Shown here piece by piece: positions 8,810 to 19,608 of a stretch of 21,001 nt of DNA (the first letter of the stretch is position 1; every line of letters begins with the position of its first letter). The DNA lies in assembly GCA_958430865.1 (NCBI GenBank), contig CAUDNR010000648.1, positions 1 through 21,001 on the forward strand, read 5' to 3'. The translations under genes and the position numbers were made by a program. A model generated the notes under the pieces. The model was not told the DNA's origin, did not search any database, and saw only the letters and a list, made by a program, of their open reading frames with translations. The stretch comes from Entrophospora sp. SA101. Lineage: Eukaryota > Glomeromycota > Glomeromycetes > Entrophosporales > Entrophosporaceae.

Positions 8810-9016
8810 TTATTTTATTCTTCTGTTTTTACTTTGAAGAAATTTACTAAGAGCATCACTAAAATCATAACAAAATAAATCAGTACCTTCTAAACCAACC
8901 ATCATTAATAAGTGCAATATATCATTTTCTATTGCACTACATAAATCTGTTTTGATAATATTCTGTTTGCTAAAATCTCTTTCACAATCTACACTAGAAA
9001 ATGGAATTGAGTGCAC
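8810..9016 (-). pseudogene. hAT transposase C-terminal dimerisation piece
   Basis: Frame reads IPFSSVDCERDFSKQN, then IIKTDLCSAIEND and LMMVGLEG, to a stop at 8810. The SS-x2-CERxFS...IKT-x-L pattern is the hallmark of the hAT C-terminal dimerisation domain (established family knowledge). It abuts the N-terminal piece at about 9016 in a different frame, so the whole central RNase H region has been lost by an internal deletion. Confidence 0.8.
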
Positions 9017-9774
9017 TATTTTATAAGTTTTAAGATGTGAATAAGACTTGGAAGTTTGGAAATTGGAATATTTTCTTTTGCCATCCAGTAAATCATTTTC
9101 ATTATATTAATTATATGTTTGTTACCATTATTAGTGGCTTTTTTGGAAGAATCTTGCATGGTTATTCTTGCCTTTTCTAGAAGCAAAGAACCATCATGTT
9201 GGTTTGAAAGTGCATGAGTTGCTAGAGCAGTAGATTTTGAAACATTTTTTGATCCTAAATAATAGCATTAAAATGTCAGCAAATTAATAATTGCAAAATT
9301 AATTATATTTATTTGTCATTTTTTTCTGCAAGTTGATTTTTTTTCCCATGTGCTTTACAAATTGTGCAAAACATTCTCTTTATTGCTGTTGTATGTGAAA
9401 ATGAAATTATGTGAACTCATAATTCACATATGTGAAATTCAAATTAGCCAATCAGAATTTCACCTCACACCATAATATTTCAATTTCACATACAACATTG
9501 CTGCATCATATTTTAACCATTTATATGTGTTTAGCCATTCATGATGAAAAGTTCTTCCTGATTTTTTAAAATGCACTTTTTTATTTGACATTTTAATATG
9601 ATTTTCACTTAATTCACTTTTTTTATTTGATCTTTTTGAAGTATCATCATTATCTGAGCCTTGAGTTGTCAAATCATCTGAACCTTCTATATCTAGTTCA
9701 TCAATATTTGTTTCATTTATAAATGCTTCATCCCAAATTTCAGTAGTCAGATTATCTAATTCTTCTTATTCCAT
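9016..9774 (-). pseudogene. hAT transposase N-terminal part, broken by a MITE
   Basis: Reads on - from ATG 9774-9772 with a TAA at codon 3 (9768-9766), then acidic stretches and FHHEWLNTYKWLKYDAA, a typical lead-in to the zinc finger of this hAT group. The MITE (9389-9495) then interrupts the frame. Directly beyond it the frame resumes with MFCTICKAHGKK (a C-x2-C pair). After a decayed intron with acceptor TTTAG before 9254 comes ALATHALSNQH (the His pair), then MIYWMAKENIPISK. It ends at TAG 9018-9016, out of frame with the C-terminal piece. Confidence 0.7.
9389..9495. mobile_element. 107-bp MITE inserted in the hAT element
   Basis: Ends TTGTATGTGAAA and TTTCACATACAA are perfect 12-bp inverted repeats. 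The flanks TATTGCTG (9381-9388) and CATTGCTG (9496-9503) match at 7 of 8, an 8-bp target duplication of hAT type. It shares an internal block with 3643-3918. It is too small to encode a protein, so it must have been moved in trans. Confidence 0.85.
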
Positions 9775-10128
9775 ACTATTTATTTATAATTTATTTTTTT
9801 AAATAAGGGAAAACAAATACACATAAATTCATATTTAAATTGTGTATATTTTTAAATTTAATAATTTAATAACAGTGAAATAAGATTTAAATTAAGTCAA
9901 TACTTTCTTCTGAAAATTCAAAAGATACAAATTATGGTTCTTTTCTAAAATATTGATACACATATATGTATACATTATTTAGTATAAAATTTTTTTATGT
10001 GGATGGGAAATCTGTACAAAAAAAAATAAAAATAAAAAGGAAAAATATCCAGTAACTCTTTTTTTTTCTGGAAGTTAAAATTTTTTAAAGGAAAATCCGG
10101 ATTTTTAAAGTACTATTTCCAGCCCTGG

Positions 10129-10169
10129 TTGGATTATTAATTTGCTGCTGTTTGGAATTTTGAACCTGC
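10129..10169 (-). pseudogene. Fragment of a Q/N-rich gene paralogue
   Basis: TTGGATTATTAATTTG then GGAATTTTGAACCTGC match two blocks of the intact gene near 7831-7888 in the same orientation, with about 15-18 nt missing between them. It directly abuts the right end of the hAT element, which may have inserted into a decayed paralogue. Copy 2: 20721-20761. Confidence 0.7.
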
Positions 10170-10267
10170 ACATAGGTTATAAGAAGTTGCTTCCTGTTCA
10201 GACTTTCATCATGCTTTCCAAATTTTTGATTTCAGCCCAGATCATAGTAATAATACATTCTAAAATT

Positions 10268-10277
10268 NNNNNNNNNN
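10268..10277. other. Assembly gap (ten Ns)
   Basis: Ten undetermined bases. Copy 1 ends on the base before it and the inverted-repeat arm begins on the base after it. The true gap size is unknown. Confidence 1.
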
Positions 10278-10402
10278 AAAATATTATCAATGAAAATCTT
10301 GTAATTACCCAGCAAGATCTGCTCCGCGTTTTGATTCCAATTAAAATATTTATATAAAATAAAAATCACCACATACATATCAATACAAATAAAAAAAAGT
10401 AT
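10278..10402 (-). repeat. Inverted repeat, right arm (mate at 3-131)
   Basis: Reverse complement of 3-131 with a few differences; core AGATCTGCTCCGCGTTTTGA. It begins directly after the gap, so the homology may extend into undetermined sequence. Confidence 0.88.
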
Positions 10403-10614
10403 CTCTGGTTAGTTATTAACACGTTTTCTTTAGGAGATTCAAGCCAAACCAAACAACAACACTCACGTTTTGTTACTTTGGACTCTGTCAAAAAATAATT
10501 TGTTTTTCCAAAAAAAAAAATCAATTCGTGTCTGTCCTACCAAAAAAAAACCAATAAAATAATTAGTGAGTACGCGTCGATCACACAAACTTTTATAAAA
10601 TTTTTTTTTTAAAA
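10403..10614 (+). promoter_or_regulatory. Presumed 5' flank of the eight-exon gene
   Basis: Upstream of the ATG at 10615; rich in A tracts and CAAAC/CCAAA stretches. I cannot identify a TATA box or a transcription start. Named only from position. Confidence 0.35.
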
Positions 10615-12537
10615 ATGTCCCAAGGAACAAGAAAAAGAAGCGATAATAAAAATAAAGAACGACGCGAGTAAGTGTTTTAAGGATGGTGGTGGTGGTTATC
10701 GCCCGCCACTTGTCGTCACTCTAGTTATTATTTAAAAAATGGTGGTTATTACTTGTTGTCATTCTAGATTAAATTAAAATTTTGATTTATCTACTTTTAG
10801 AGAAACGTCTGACAAATATGACAAACGCAATAAAGTAAGAAGTAAACTGCATTCTCTTCAAATGGCAAGACTGACTGTTTTGATATTAATCCAATTTCTG
10901 ATTCTGACTTACAGGAAAATCGATCACCATTATCACAGTTCTCTAATGATAAGAAAAAACTTGGTAATGACATAGTTACTAATGGGGCAAGTATCAAATC
11001 AGCTCATATCAATATTCATGCCTATTTTAATGATTAAAAATTAATTGATATACTTATGAGCAATGAACATCACACTTATTAATTCCAAGATAAATATTGA
11101 AGAGATTTGGAATAATGCAATGAATTGTCTAAAAGTTAATAATATTGAAGTGCAGTCTATTAAAGCAAGGATAATTGATCTTACCGAATCTGTAGATTGG
11201 AAATTTATACTCAAGATGTCTGATCGTTATGATTTAATTAAAAAAACCATACCAAAATTTTTAAAAGGAAATATTTCTAGTGAAGTCCTGAATATAATAA
11301 AAGATCCTCCTAATCAATTGGTGAGTTTTATATACATAGTCTTTGCAATCTTTTTATCTGACTACTGACATTTTTTTTTGTTGTCTAATCTAGCAATTAA
11401 TTGAAGATTTGGTAACATGGAAAGTGAGTTTTGATCAAATCAAAAATGATACAGATGCTATTTTGGCCAGTAAAATTACTAATTTTTTGTAAGTTTAATA
11501 TCAAACATGACTGTAATTTTCATGTGTAACAAAGTTATTGATTTATTATTTATTGCAGTATTAAAACTTTTAAGAAGAATATTAATATCATAATGACTTC
11601 TGACAGAGAAAGGGATATGATTGTTAATGTTTTTGCTCCAATATTTAAAAAAATATTTGAAAGCTATGACCTTGGAAAATTTCGTTTGTTCTGGTATGTT
11701 GTTCTATTTATAATTCTGGACTATCTATATTCCAAGGAATTGAGAATTTACATTTTGAATTATTAGGCTTGAAAAAGGGTGCAAAGCAGTCACAGCAAGA
11801 AAAAGAAGATATATAAACCCAGAATATACTAAATTAACCAATGATGATAGAAAGCTTGATTTAATTATTGAAATAAGATGTTATGATATTGAAATTCTAT
11901 TATTAGAAATTGGTATAGATAAAAATTTAACAGATACAAATAGTGACTATAATCAGCTAAAAATTGCTTTAAAGGATTGCATGGATGCATTCGTTGAAAA
12001 AATGAACATTTCTAAAGAATCTCTTGCCAAATTAATGATATTAGGTATTCAAATGTCAGGTAATAAAATGATTGTTAGGTAGCCATTGTTTGGCATTGAA
12101 AAAAAATTAATGTCTTTTCATTTCAATACTTTAATAGACTTTACGTGGGATATCTATTCAATGACTTATGATCATGAATTAAAATTCTATTTTTTTAATA
12201 AATTAAGATCATTCAAACTCCCAACATCATTAGCTGATTTAGATTCTTCTCTTCCCTATTTTATGGAAAATATACTGGCTCTTAGGGTTGGTTTTTATTA
12301 ATGATGTAAATCTTGGCATTGCAATGAGTCTTTATTATTAATATTAATTGATTGATTGATTGTATATGCTAGCATACAATGCTTTATATTTCAGATATTT
12401 TAAAAAAAATAATGAAAGAAAAAGAATCAAGAACACCGTCACCACCCACTTCACCAATTTACACAACACCAGATACACCAATCATTAAAAAAGTCAAAGA
12501 AAATGTTTTTTTGAATCTTTTTCAAGATTTGTATTGA
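10615..12537 (+). CDS. Spliced gene of unknown function, in-frame TAG in exon 7
   Basis: Eight-exon model: 10615-10667, 10801-10834, 10915-10990, 11061-11320, 11394-11488, 11559-11693, 11767-12290, 12395-12537. All junctions are GT-AG and keep frame; total 1320 nt, 439 residues if read through. The start MSQGTRKRSD sits after an A-rich leader. The N-terminus is basic and polar (KNKERREE, NKENRSP); the middle holds FAPIFKKIFESYDLGKF, and exon 7 has LDLIIEIRC then LLLEIGIDKN; the tail is proline-rich (RTPSPPTSP). A TAG at 12080-12082 (codon 323) interrupts exon 7, yet good coding frame and correct splicing continue after it. I recall a large Rhizophagus family of this shape with no known function; the D...ExG spacing hints weakly at a PD-(D/E)XK-like fold (inference). 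Exon 3/4 is the least certain junction: donor 10964 also keeps frame. It could be a recent pseudogene, a 322-residue product or a readthrough case. Confidence 0.65.
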
Positions 12538-13655
12538 AAAGTTCTAGAATTTGACTATAGATTTATAAAAAATTTAATAAATGGATATAGCAACACTCCT
12601 GGGACTATAGTAGAATTTATTCTAATATGTTTATATCATAAAAGAACCAAAAAGATTTGTGTTATTATAAACAGCAATCATTACATCCAAAGTTACTTGT
12701 ATTTTATAATTCAATAAAATATTATTGCTATTAGACTTAAAAAAACTGTTAGTATGTATATATGTGTTGAAGGTTTATAATCATTAATTTCCACAAAACC
12801 AGAATCATCAAAATATGTTTGAGATCATTAAAATATCTTACTTTGAAATTAAAATAAAAATTACAAAGCAAACATAAAATTATATATAGGGTTATAGGTT
12901 AAGGTTTCTGGTCAAAAGTATTTCATAAAAGCCAAATTAATTTCAGCCAAAACCAAAGTTCCCAAATTTGCATTTGCCAAATATTTGACATTTTGGCTTT
13001 TATATTAATTGACATCAGAATTTCAGCTATCGAGTTTAATATTAAAAAAATATTCAAATAATTTTGATCCCTGAAATCCTTGGTAATAACAATGTTCACT
13101 TTGTCTGGTTTTGTTGCAGTATGCCCCATATATGAGTGACACTTGACCCCCTGTAAATACGCAATGTCCTGCGACTGCTAAGCCGTGCCTGGTTATTTCG
13201 TTTTTAGCGCGATCAATGGTTTCACCATATTTAGCAAAAATTTGTCGTACGACAACTAATGTAAAAAAATTTTTTTTTGATATACCTTTTTTCTACGTGA
13301 TAAACATTTTATCGTGCAAATAATTAATATCTTTTTTGGCAAGAATAAAAAATTTTGTTTATTTTACATTTAAGAAAAGCTATTTAATTTCAATAATTGG
13401 ATTCATTATTGTTTTTTATTTATTTATTTTATCATATATGCTACTAAGAATAACTTTTTGGTGGTGGCGAAGCATCTTTCTTTTTTCAGTTATATATGTG
13501 TTTCATAAATAATATGACGAATTTTTGTTTCTTTGATGTGGCCTGAGACATGAATTTCAACACATTTATATGGACTAGAAGCAAAAATAATATACTTGTG
13601 GTGACCTAAATAGAATTTAAAAAATGTATAAACAACTGTTATTACCATCAAAAGA

Positions 13656-13689
13656 AGTCGTTTTTAGTTTATATAAACTAAAAACGACT
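13656..13689. repeat. 34-bp perfect palindrome, copy 2
   Basis: Identical to 2562-2595; both arms are unchanged between the duplicates. Confidence 0.9.
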
Positions 13690-13717
13690 AAAGATAAGAT
13701 TTAAAAAAAATTCTTAC

Positions 13718-14241
13718 CATCCAAAGTAAGTAGAAAACAAGGATAAGATATCTTTTCAGTATATTGTCCATTTACATTCCAATGAGTTTTCATAAACTTA
13801 GCATAATAAGCTGCATTTTACAAGTATGAACACTGCTGGGTTCCCTAATCTGTTTTCACTTCTAAATTGAGAATAACAAACTCAGTACCAGCAACTCTCT
13901 TGATAGCTGTTCCATCAGTATTATATGCACTACTATCCTTGTAATTTTCTATTATAAATGCTGCATTCAAATTTGTAAGATATAGTTCAAAAACTTCTTT
14001 TAAAGAGTTTTCCTCTGTAGTTTCAAGATATGACAGCTGAACTGAGAGCTCTAGGATGAGCTTTGCATATTCCCTCATTATCAGAAAGTGTGATGGTGTT
14101 GTCATAAAATAAATTTCTGAATGTCTCAAAGACTTCACAGTAGAACCTGATTGGAATATCTGATTGACTCATGGGTCTGTGGTGGCAAATTTTCACATGA
14201 TTAACAACACCAACATGGCCTGAATTGGCATAGGTGCTAGG
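13718..14241 (-). pseudogene. Crinkler-like relic, C-terminal piece, copy 2
   Basis: Same sequence as 2624-3147 with the same frameshift and the same two nonsense codons, so the gene was dead before the duplication (or before the two alleles separated). Confidence 0.55.
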
Positions 14242-14736
14242 CGTTATTCCTTAAGAATATCGATATTGTCACTCCTTGACTTGAATACTAGAGAGAATAT
14301 AGAGACTTGTTAAATAGACCAAATTTTTCAGTTTCTGCAAACTAATATCCAGTCCAGTTCAACTTACTCTTCAGATGCTTAACAGCATTAATCTAACTCA
14401 GAGGATGTTGAGCATGTATGTCGGATTCCTGGTAATTGAAGTGAAAAAATAAGATATAAATAAATAAACAAAATGAAATGAACAAAAAATAATTTTTTGT
14501 ATATTTTTACAGACAAATAAATAAATAAATAAACAAAATGGAATGAGTGAAATGATTTATATATATATATTTTTTTTATGCAATTTGTTTCTTACCTAGA
14601 TAAATATGAGCAGAAAAGCCAAAAAAATTAATTAATTCAGGGTAAAGGAATAAGATTGCATATTTAGTTAAAATAAATAACCAAAAAAAAAAAGCAAAAA
14701 CTAGTTAAGGCTGCACCAATAAATAGATATTTGGAC

Positions 14737-15012
14737 TTGTGCGTGAATATGAAATTTATGTGAATTTGCAATTCACATATCTGAGAAAATCGGTCATTTT
14801 TTTTTTGACATTTTGATGATATTTCAAAATTTTATTAAGTAAATATGGCTATATTTCTAAGCTGAAAAGATTCCTTGTCTCAAATTACATATAACTGCAT
14901 TATTACAATATGTGAAATTCAAATTAGCCAATCAGAAATTTCATATCCAAACACACCACCCCAAAATTTTGATTATAAATTTCGATTTTACAAGTTTCAA
15001 CTTCACATACAA
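14737..15012. mobile_element. Older MITE with nested insertion, copy 2
   Basis: Same as 3643-3918, including the nested block and its ATAT flanks. Confidence 0.7.
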
Positions 15013-15292
15013 CAGACTCACCTGAAACACCTTCAGATTGTCTCAAAAGGAATAAAAGCAGACATATGTGTGAAAATGTGAAAGTAAAACACAAAATAGT
15101 CAATGTTGTGACAAATAAATGCAAGTATTCCAGCTATTTTTTAACTATATAATAAATTTGTAAAAGGTAATTCAAAAGTTAATTCAAGACAAAGTAAGCA
15201 AATAACCAATGATAAATATAAGTTAACCAATGTTATAAACAACATGCCAATAAATAAACAAACGAAATGGAATGAATGGAAAATAATTTTTT

Positions 15293-15499
15293 TTACACAA
15301 TTTGTTCCAAGAAAATTACGTGGTCTCCCCACTTCACCTTCTCTCTCTCCGACCTCTCTTTTTCTTTCCTTAAATCTTCCATCCCCCACAACTCTTTAAA
15401 GTTCTCCTCCTTTACAATTTCTTACAAATCCTTCTTCGCCTCTTCATACTCTCCTTCTGCCTTTTTTATCCCTCTTTTAATTTCATCTATGGTCGTCAT
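15293..15499 (-). pseudogene. N-terminal coiled-coil piece, copy 2
   Basis: Same as 4199-4405 with the same internal TAA. One base differs just upstream, in the A/T run around 15529. Confidence 0.5.
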
Positions 15500-16205
15500 T
15501 TTTTTTTTATATATATTAAAAAAAAAGATTTTAAAAATTTTAAAAAAAAAAATGCTGCAAATCTTTAGAATAAACCACAAAGTCAACCTTCGCCGTTTTG
15601 TTGTTCCTATATTGTTATCATTGTTAATTACTTCCTTTATAGTATCGATTATAAAGATAATTCGTGACAAACCTTCTATCAATAGATCTTGTGAATCAAC
15701 TGAACTCGAATTATTCGTTTATTCGTTTTATTCAAGTTATTCGTTAATTTGAGTTATTCGTTTTATCCGTTTTGTTCGAATTATTCGTTTATTCGCTTTA
15801 TTTATTCGAATTTTTCGTTTTAATTGTTTAAATAAACAACTTTTCATTTTGTAAACGATTACCAACATTCATTTGCTTACAATATACAGTATCATAAGTA
15901 TACAAATATACAATGGATTGGACTATTTTAATTCACCTAAAACAGTTTTCAATACTTTGAATTGAAACATAAAGCCAACAATGTTATTATTGTTGTTATA
16001 TTTTATTTGTAACAATTCTTTCTGATCGTTAATTGGATAATCATTTTTTTTTTGAAAAAATATGTACACGCGTATATTCCTTTTTGGTCATTGGTGTGAT
16101 AATCGCTATTTTTTAAAAATATTCTAAATATTGATCGTTTAATTATGTTACAAAAATTTGACGAAATTAATGAAAGAAAAAGAAACATTTGCTACAACAA
16201 GAGCT

Positions 16206-16629
16206 TCATAGATATTTTTTATTGTCTTGATTCATGTTTAATGGACTATCTTTTACTTTCATTATAACCATTGTGTAAATGAACTGCCAATCAAATAAGA
16301 CTGATTGAATGTTCTTGGAGAGATATTCAGAAGAGGAATCTAATTTTCCAAATGCAACATTTTGAAAATTTGTTAAAGCTATGTGAATGACCTGCAATTC
16401 ACATGGGATTCTAAATAAATTTATATTAGCCATTTTATTGAATTCCAACATATATGAAGTATCACCGGTAAGCAATTAGTTGGATCTAGCCCATTTTTAC
16501 AACAAGGCTCTGCTTATATAATCTAGAAGCAACAAAATCCTGGGCTTTTTGTATAAGATAATGAGATGATATTTCTCCTTTACGTTTATCTTTTGGGTAT
16601 ACTATGGTTCCCATGAGATTTTGTGCATC
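16206..16629 (-). pseudogene. Transposase-like relic, internally deleted, copy 2
   Basis: Keeps the catalytic-like block (16206-16475) and the upstream block (from 16629), but the 502 bp between them are gone, joined at 16510/16511. Because the missing DNA carried a middle part of the same gene, a deletion in copy 2 is simpler than an insertion in copy 1. No microhomology is visible at the join. Confidence 0.6.
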
Positions 16630-17971
16630 AAATTTTGTTTTTTATCAGTATTAGTTAGTTTGATCGATATTTTATAAACTTTTTTATTTCCTCTAGAGGG
16701 CTAACAATATGTCTTTCAGATTTTGTTTATTTTAATAATTTAAAATCTTAGAACATTTATAATTTTGGAAGCAAATTCGTTATAAAAAAATTTAAAAATA
16801 TTTTAACTCCTCTATAACATAACTGCTATTTTTTTTTTGTTTATTATGATTTTTTAGAATGACAAAAATCACATCAATATTTTTGAAATGTGGCTCTGTT
16901 ATGTTCTAGAGATATGAATTGCAAGTTCCAAATATTTTTCAGAATTAAAAAATCTTATCTCTATGGTGAGTTATAACAATATATGCAAAGCGATTTTTCT
17001 TTAACTCAAATTTGTTCATTATAAAAATGATTACTAATTAAATTTATTGTTTGATTTCCCCTGTGTTTGCGATCTAACACCAAAGAGATCATCAATTTCC
17101 TTACAACAGAACCTCTAGTATATTCTACTTACTTCTTTGATTCATTAGTTAAAGCAACAACAGCCTTTTCTTCCTTAATGAGAGTTTTACTAAAACATAG
17201 ACCATTAAAATTATTACCTTTAAATATTAACATATCTTTTTAAAATATTTGTAATAACAAATCAATAAACTTGATGTCTCTTATATTCTCGCTACAGTCA
17301 ATATATAAATTGGTACATTTTTATTAATTGCAGCCCTTCATTGAACTAATCTGCCTTTAATAATCATTGATCATTAATCATACATCAAGTAAATAAAATA
17401 AATAAGGCTATATATACCAAAGATACAAAGGCTAATTAAAATAATTTTAAATCTATAGCAAAGTAAATTGTGGTTTTGAATTTTGAATGCAATCAAGTAG
17501 GTATATGTGAAAACCAAGTGTATAAGCTTTCGAAAAATTCGCTTAAAGACATTTAGCTTTAAGACTTCTTTCATTATTAATCTTTATACAAGGTGGAGAA
17601 TATAAAGAAAAATATATTGTGACAATTGATACAATACGAGGATATAAAATGAGTTGTTGAAGATGTTCAAAATTCGAAATTTTAAATAAATTTTCAAATG
17701 ATGATAAATATGTAATATATGAATTATCTGAATTACTAAAGAAAAGTTTAATAATAAAACGTAAAATGAATTGTATATCATTATTTGATATTGCTTAAAA
17801 AAATATATTATATAAATGAAAATAAAAATGTGCTTAATGACTTAAGTGCATTTGATCATTTAATCAATTACAAATAGAATAACAAATTCATTTCTTCTTT
17901 GTATATTGATTATTTGATATTGCTTAATAAAAATAAATAAATAATAAAATAACAAAACAATAAAATGAGAA

Positions 17972-18571
17972 TTATTTTCTATCCTGATTATTTCTATGTC
18001 TTAACATATTGATAATTTGTTCCAATTCAAAATGATGCTGACTGATCTTCATCCTATGGTCTTTAATCATTGACATATGATAAGAAATGGCCGCAAAAAG
18101 GTCTTCATTGTTGTTTCCACAATTTAATGTAGAAACATTTAAATTTAAATCGCGATTATATTGATGACAATTATTACTAATATCGTTATTAGTCGAAGGT
18201 GAAGACGATGTATGCGAGCTACTTTTAACATAAACTAATTGGTGGGGTTGTTGTGGTAAAGATTGCGCTGATAGCATGTCATTATTGTTATTGATACCAG
18301 TCACTTTTTGAAATGGTGGACTTGTTGCAATAATTGATAATGAATTATCGAATGGAATGATTTCTTGATCAATATTTGGAGTTTGTTGAGTTTGTTGAAT
18401 TTGTTGTTGAAAAATTTGCTGGGTTGGATTATTAATTTGTTGCGCATAAATTTGTCGCTGTTCGGAATTTTGAACCTGCGAATGTTGTACTTGCTGAAAT
18501 TGCCGAACAGAATGTCCATCATAATAATAATTTTGTAGTTGTTTATCAAGAATTTGTTGTTTTTGGGACAT
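17972..18571 (-). CDS. Q/N-rich protein, 199 aa, copy 2
   Basis: Same protein as at 7380-7979, with no change seen in the reading frame. If the duplication is real, the genome carries two intact copies with the same upstream 700 bp, so both should be expressed alike. If it is an assembly effect, this is the allele of the first. Confidence 0.75.
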   Translation of the reverse strand: MSQKQQILDKQLQNYYYDGHSVRQFQQVQHSQVQNSEQRQIYAQQINNPTQQIFQQQIQQTQQTPNIDQEIIPFDNSLSIIATSPPFQKVTGINNNNDMLSAQSLPQQPHQLVYVKSSSHTSSSPSTNNDISNNCHQYNRDLNLNVSTLNCGNNNEDLFAAISYHMSMIKDHRMKISQHHFELEQIINMLRHRNNQDRK

Positions 18572-19401
18572 TTTTGATGGAATAGTATGATTATTTTAGA
18601 TGATTGAGTTGATGCGTCCTCACCAAGTAACAAGATATTATTATATTATTATTCTTAATAATATTAATTTATTAAATAATTATCAAACGAATTATTTATT
18701 TTTATTATTGTAATTTATTGATTTATAATTTTTAAATAGTTTTACAAGTATTTTAAAATATAAGGTAGAATTTATCCCATAAAGAAATAAAGAATGGTTT
18801 ATTAAGATATTTATATGTAATTTTTTTGATTCACTTTTAATTTCTGTTGTGTAACAAGAATCTGAGTTTCCGAGATTCTGACCAAGTTACCCACCTATCT
18901 AATTACTTCCATTCCTTGTGTTAATTGATGCGTAATGTTACACTCCGTACTATAGGGAAAAGGAATAAAAAAAAATTTGCTCGTGATCTGTGTGATACAA
19001 AATTTTAAATTAATTTAATAAATTTGGAAAGTTAGTGATGTCAGCCGACATACATAATTTCTAAATTTGGTAATAGATTTCAGCGTTACCTTCTGGTTAT
19101 AGAAATAAAATTACCAATTTAGATAGTAAACTAAGGTTTCCGGTCCAAACTGTTTTCTCAAAGCACAAACTAGTTTGGGCAATTTGGGCTTCTCGGCATT
19201 TTTTATAAAACATGAACAATTAAAAACTATACCAATCAACTTATTTAACTTAAAGTAATTTCGCCCAATTTCAGCTAATAACCAGGGCCGGAAATAGGGT
19301 CTGAAAAAAAAACGGAAATTCCTCCTGAATGCTAAGAATTTTCTGGAAGAAAAATTTAAAAAAAGGAAATTTCTTGGTGCTAAAATTTTAAGAATTTTCT
19401 T

Positions 19402-19608
19402 TTATTTTATTCTTCTGTTTTTACTTTGAAGAAATTTACTAAGAGCATCACTAAAATCATAACAAAATAAATCAGTACCTTCTAAACCAACCATCATTAA
19501 TAAGTGCAATATATCATTTTCTATTGCACTACATAAATCTGTTTTGATAATATTCTGTTTGCTAAAATCTCTTTCACAATCTACACTAGAAAATGGAATT
19601 GAGTGCAC
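19402..19608 (-). pseudogene. hAT transposase C-terminal piece, copy 2
   Basis: As 8810-9016, with the same SSVDCERDFS motif. Confidence 0.8.

Larger units (their letters stand above)
8691..10127 (-). mobile_element. Internally deleted hAT element, 1437 bp
   Basis: Terminal inverted repeats CAGGGCCGGAAATAG (8691-8705) and, on -, CAGGGCTGGAAATAG (10127-10113) match at 14 of 15 positions and start with the CAGGG typical of hAT elements. Inside, on -, lie the transposase N-terminal zinc-finger region and the C-terminal dimerisation motif, with the expected central catalytic region missing. No 8-bp target duplication is seen (CTAATAAC left, GTTGGATT right), so a flank may have been rearranged. 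Non-autonomous. Confidence 0.82.
358..10267 (+). repeat. Direct duplication, copy 1 (about 9.9 kb)
   Basis: Seen directly: sequence from 358 matches sequence from 11454 in the same orientation up to the N run at 10268. The offset is 11096 at first, 11094 after two 1-bp indels near 1764 and 1837, and 10592 after a 502-bp segment (5417-5918) that copy 2 lacks. Substitutions I could see by eye include 891 and 896, 959, one near 1514, one near 1717, one near 4429, one near 8573 and one near 9160. The left edge falls inside an exon of the + strand gene, so copy 1 holds only that gene's 3' half. Confidence 0.97.

Noticed and set aside
8683..10135. 8-bp target duplication around the hAT element
   Set aside because: CTAATAAC and GTTGGATT do not match in either register I tried, so I do not claim one.
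10797..10997. 66-codon frame on -
   Set aside because: It is antisense to exons 2 and 3 of the spliced + gene, whose junctions keep frame through seven introns.
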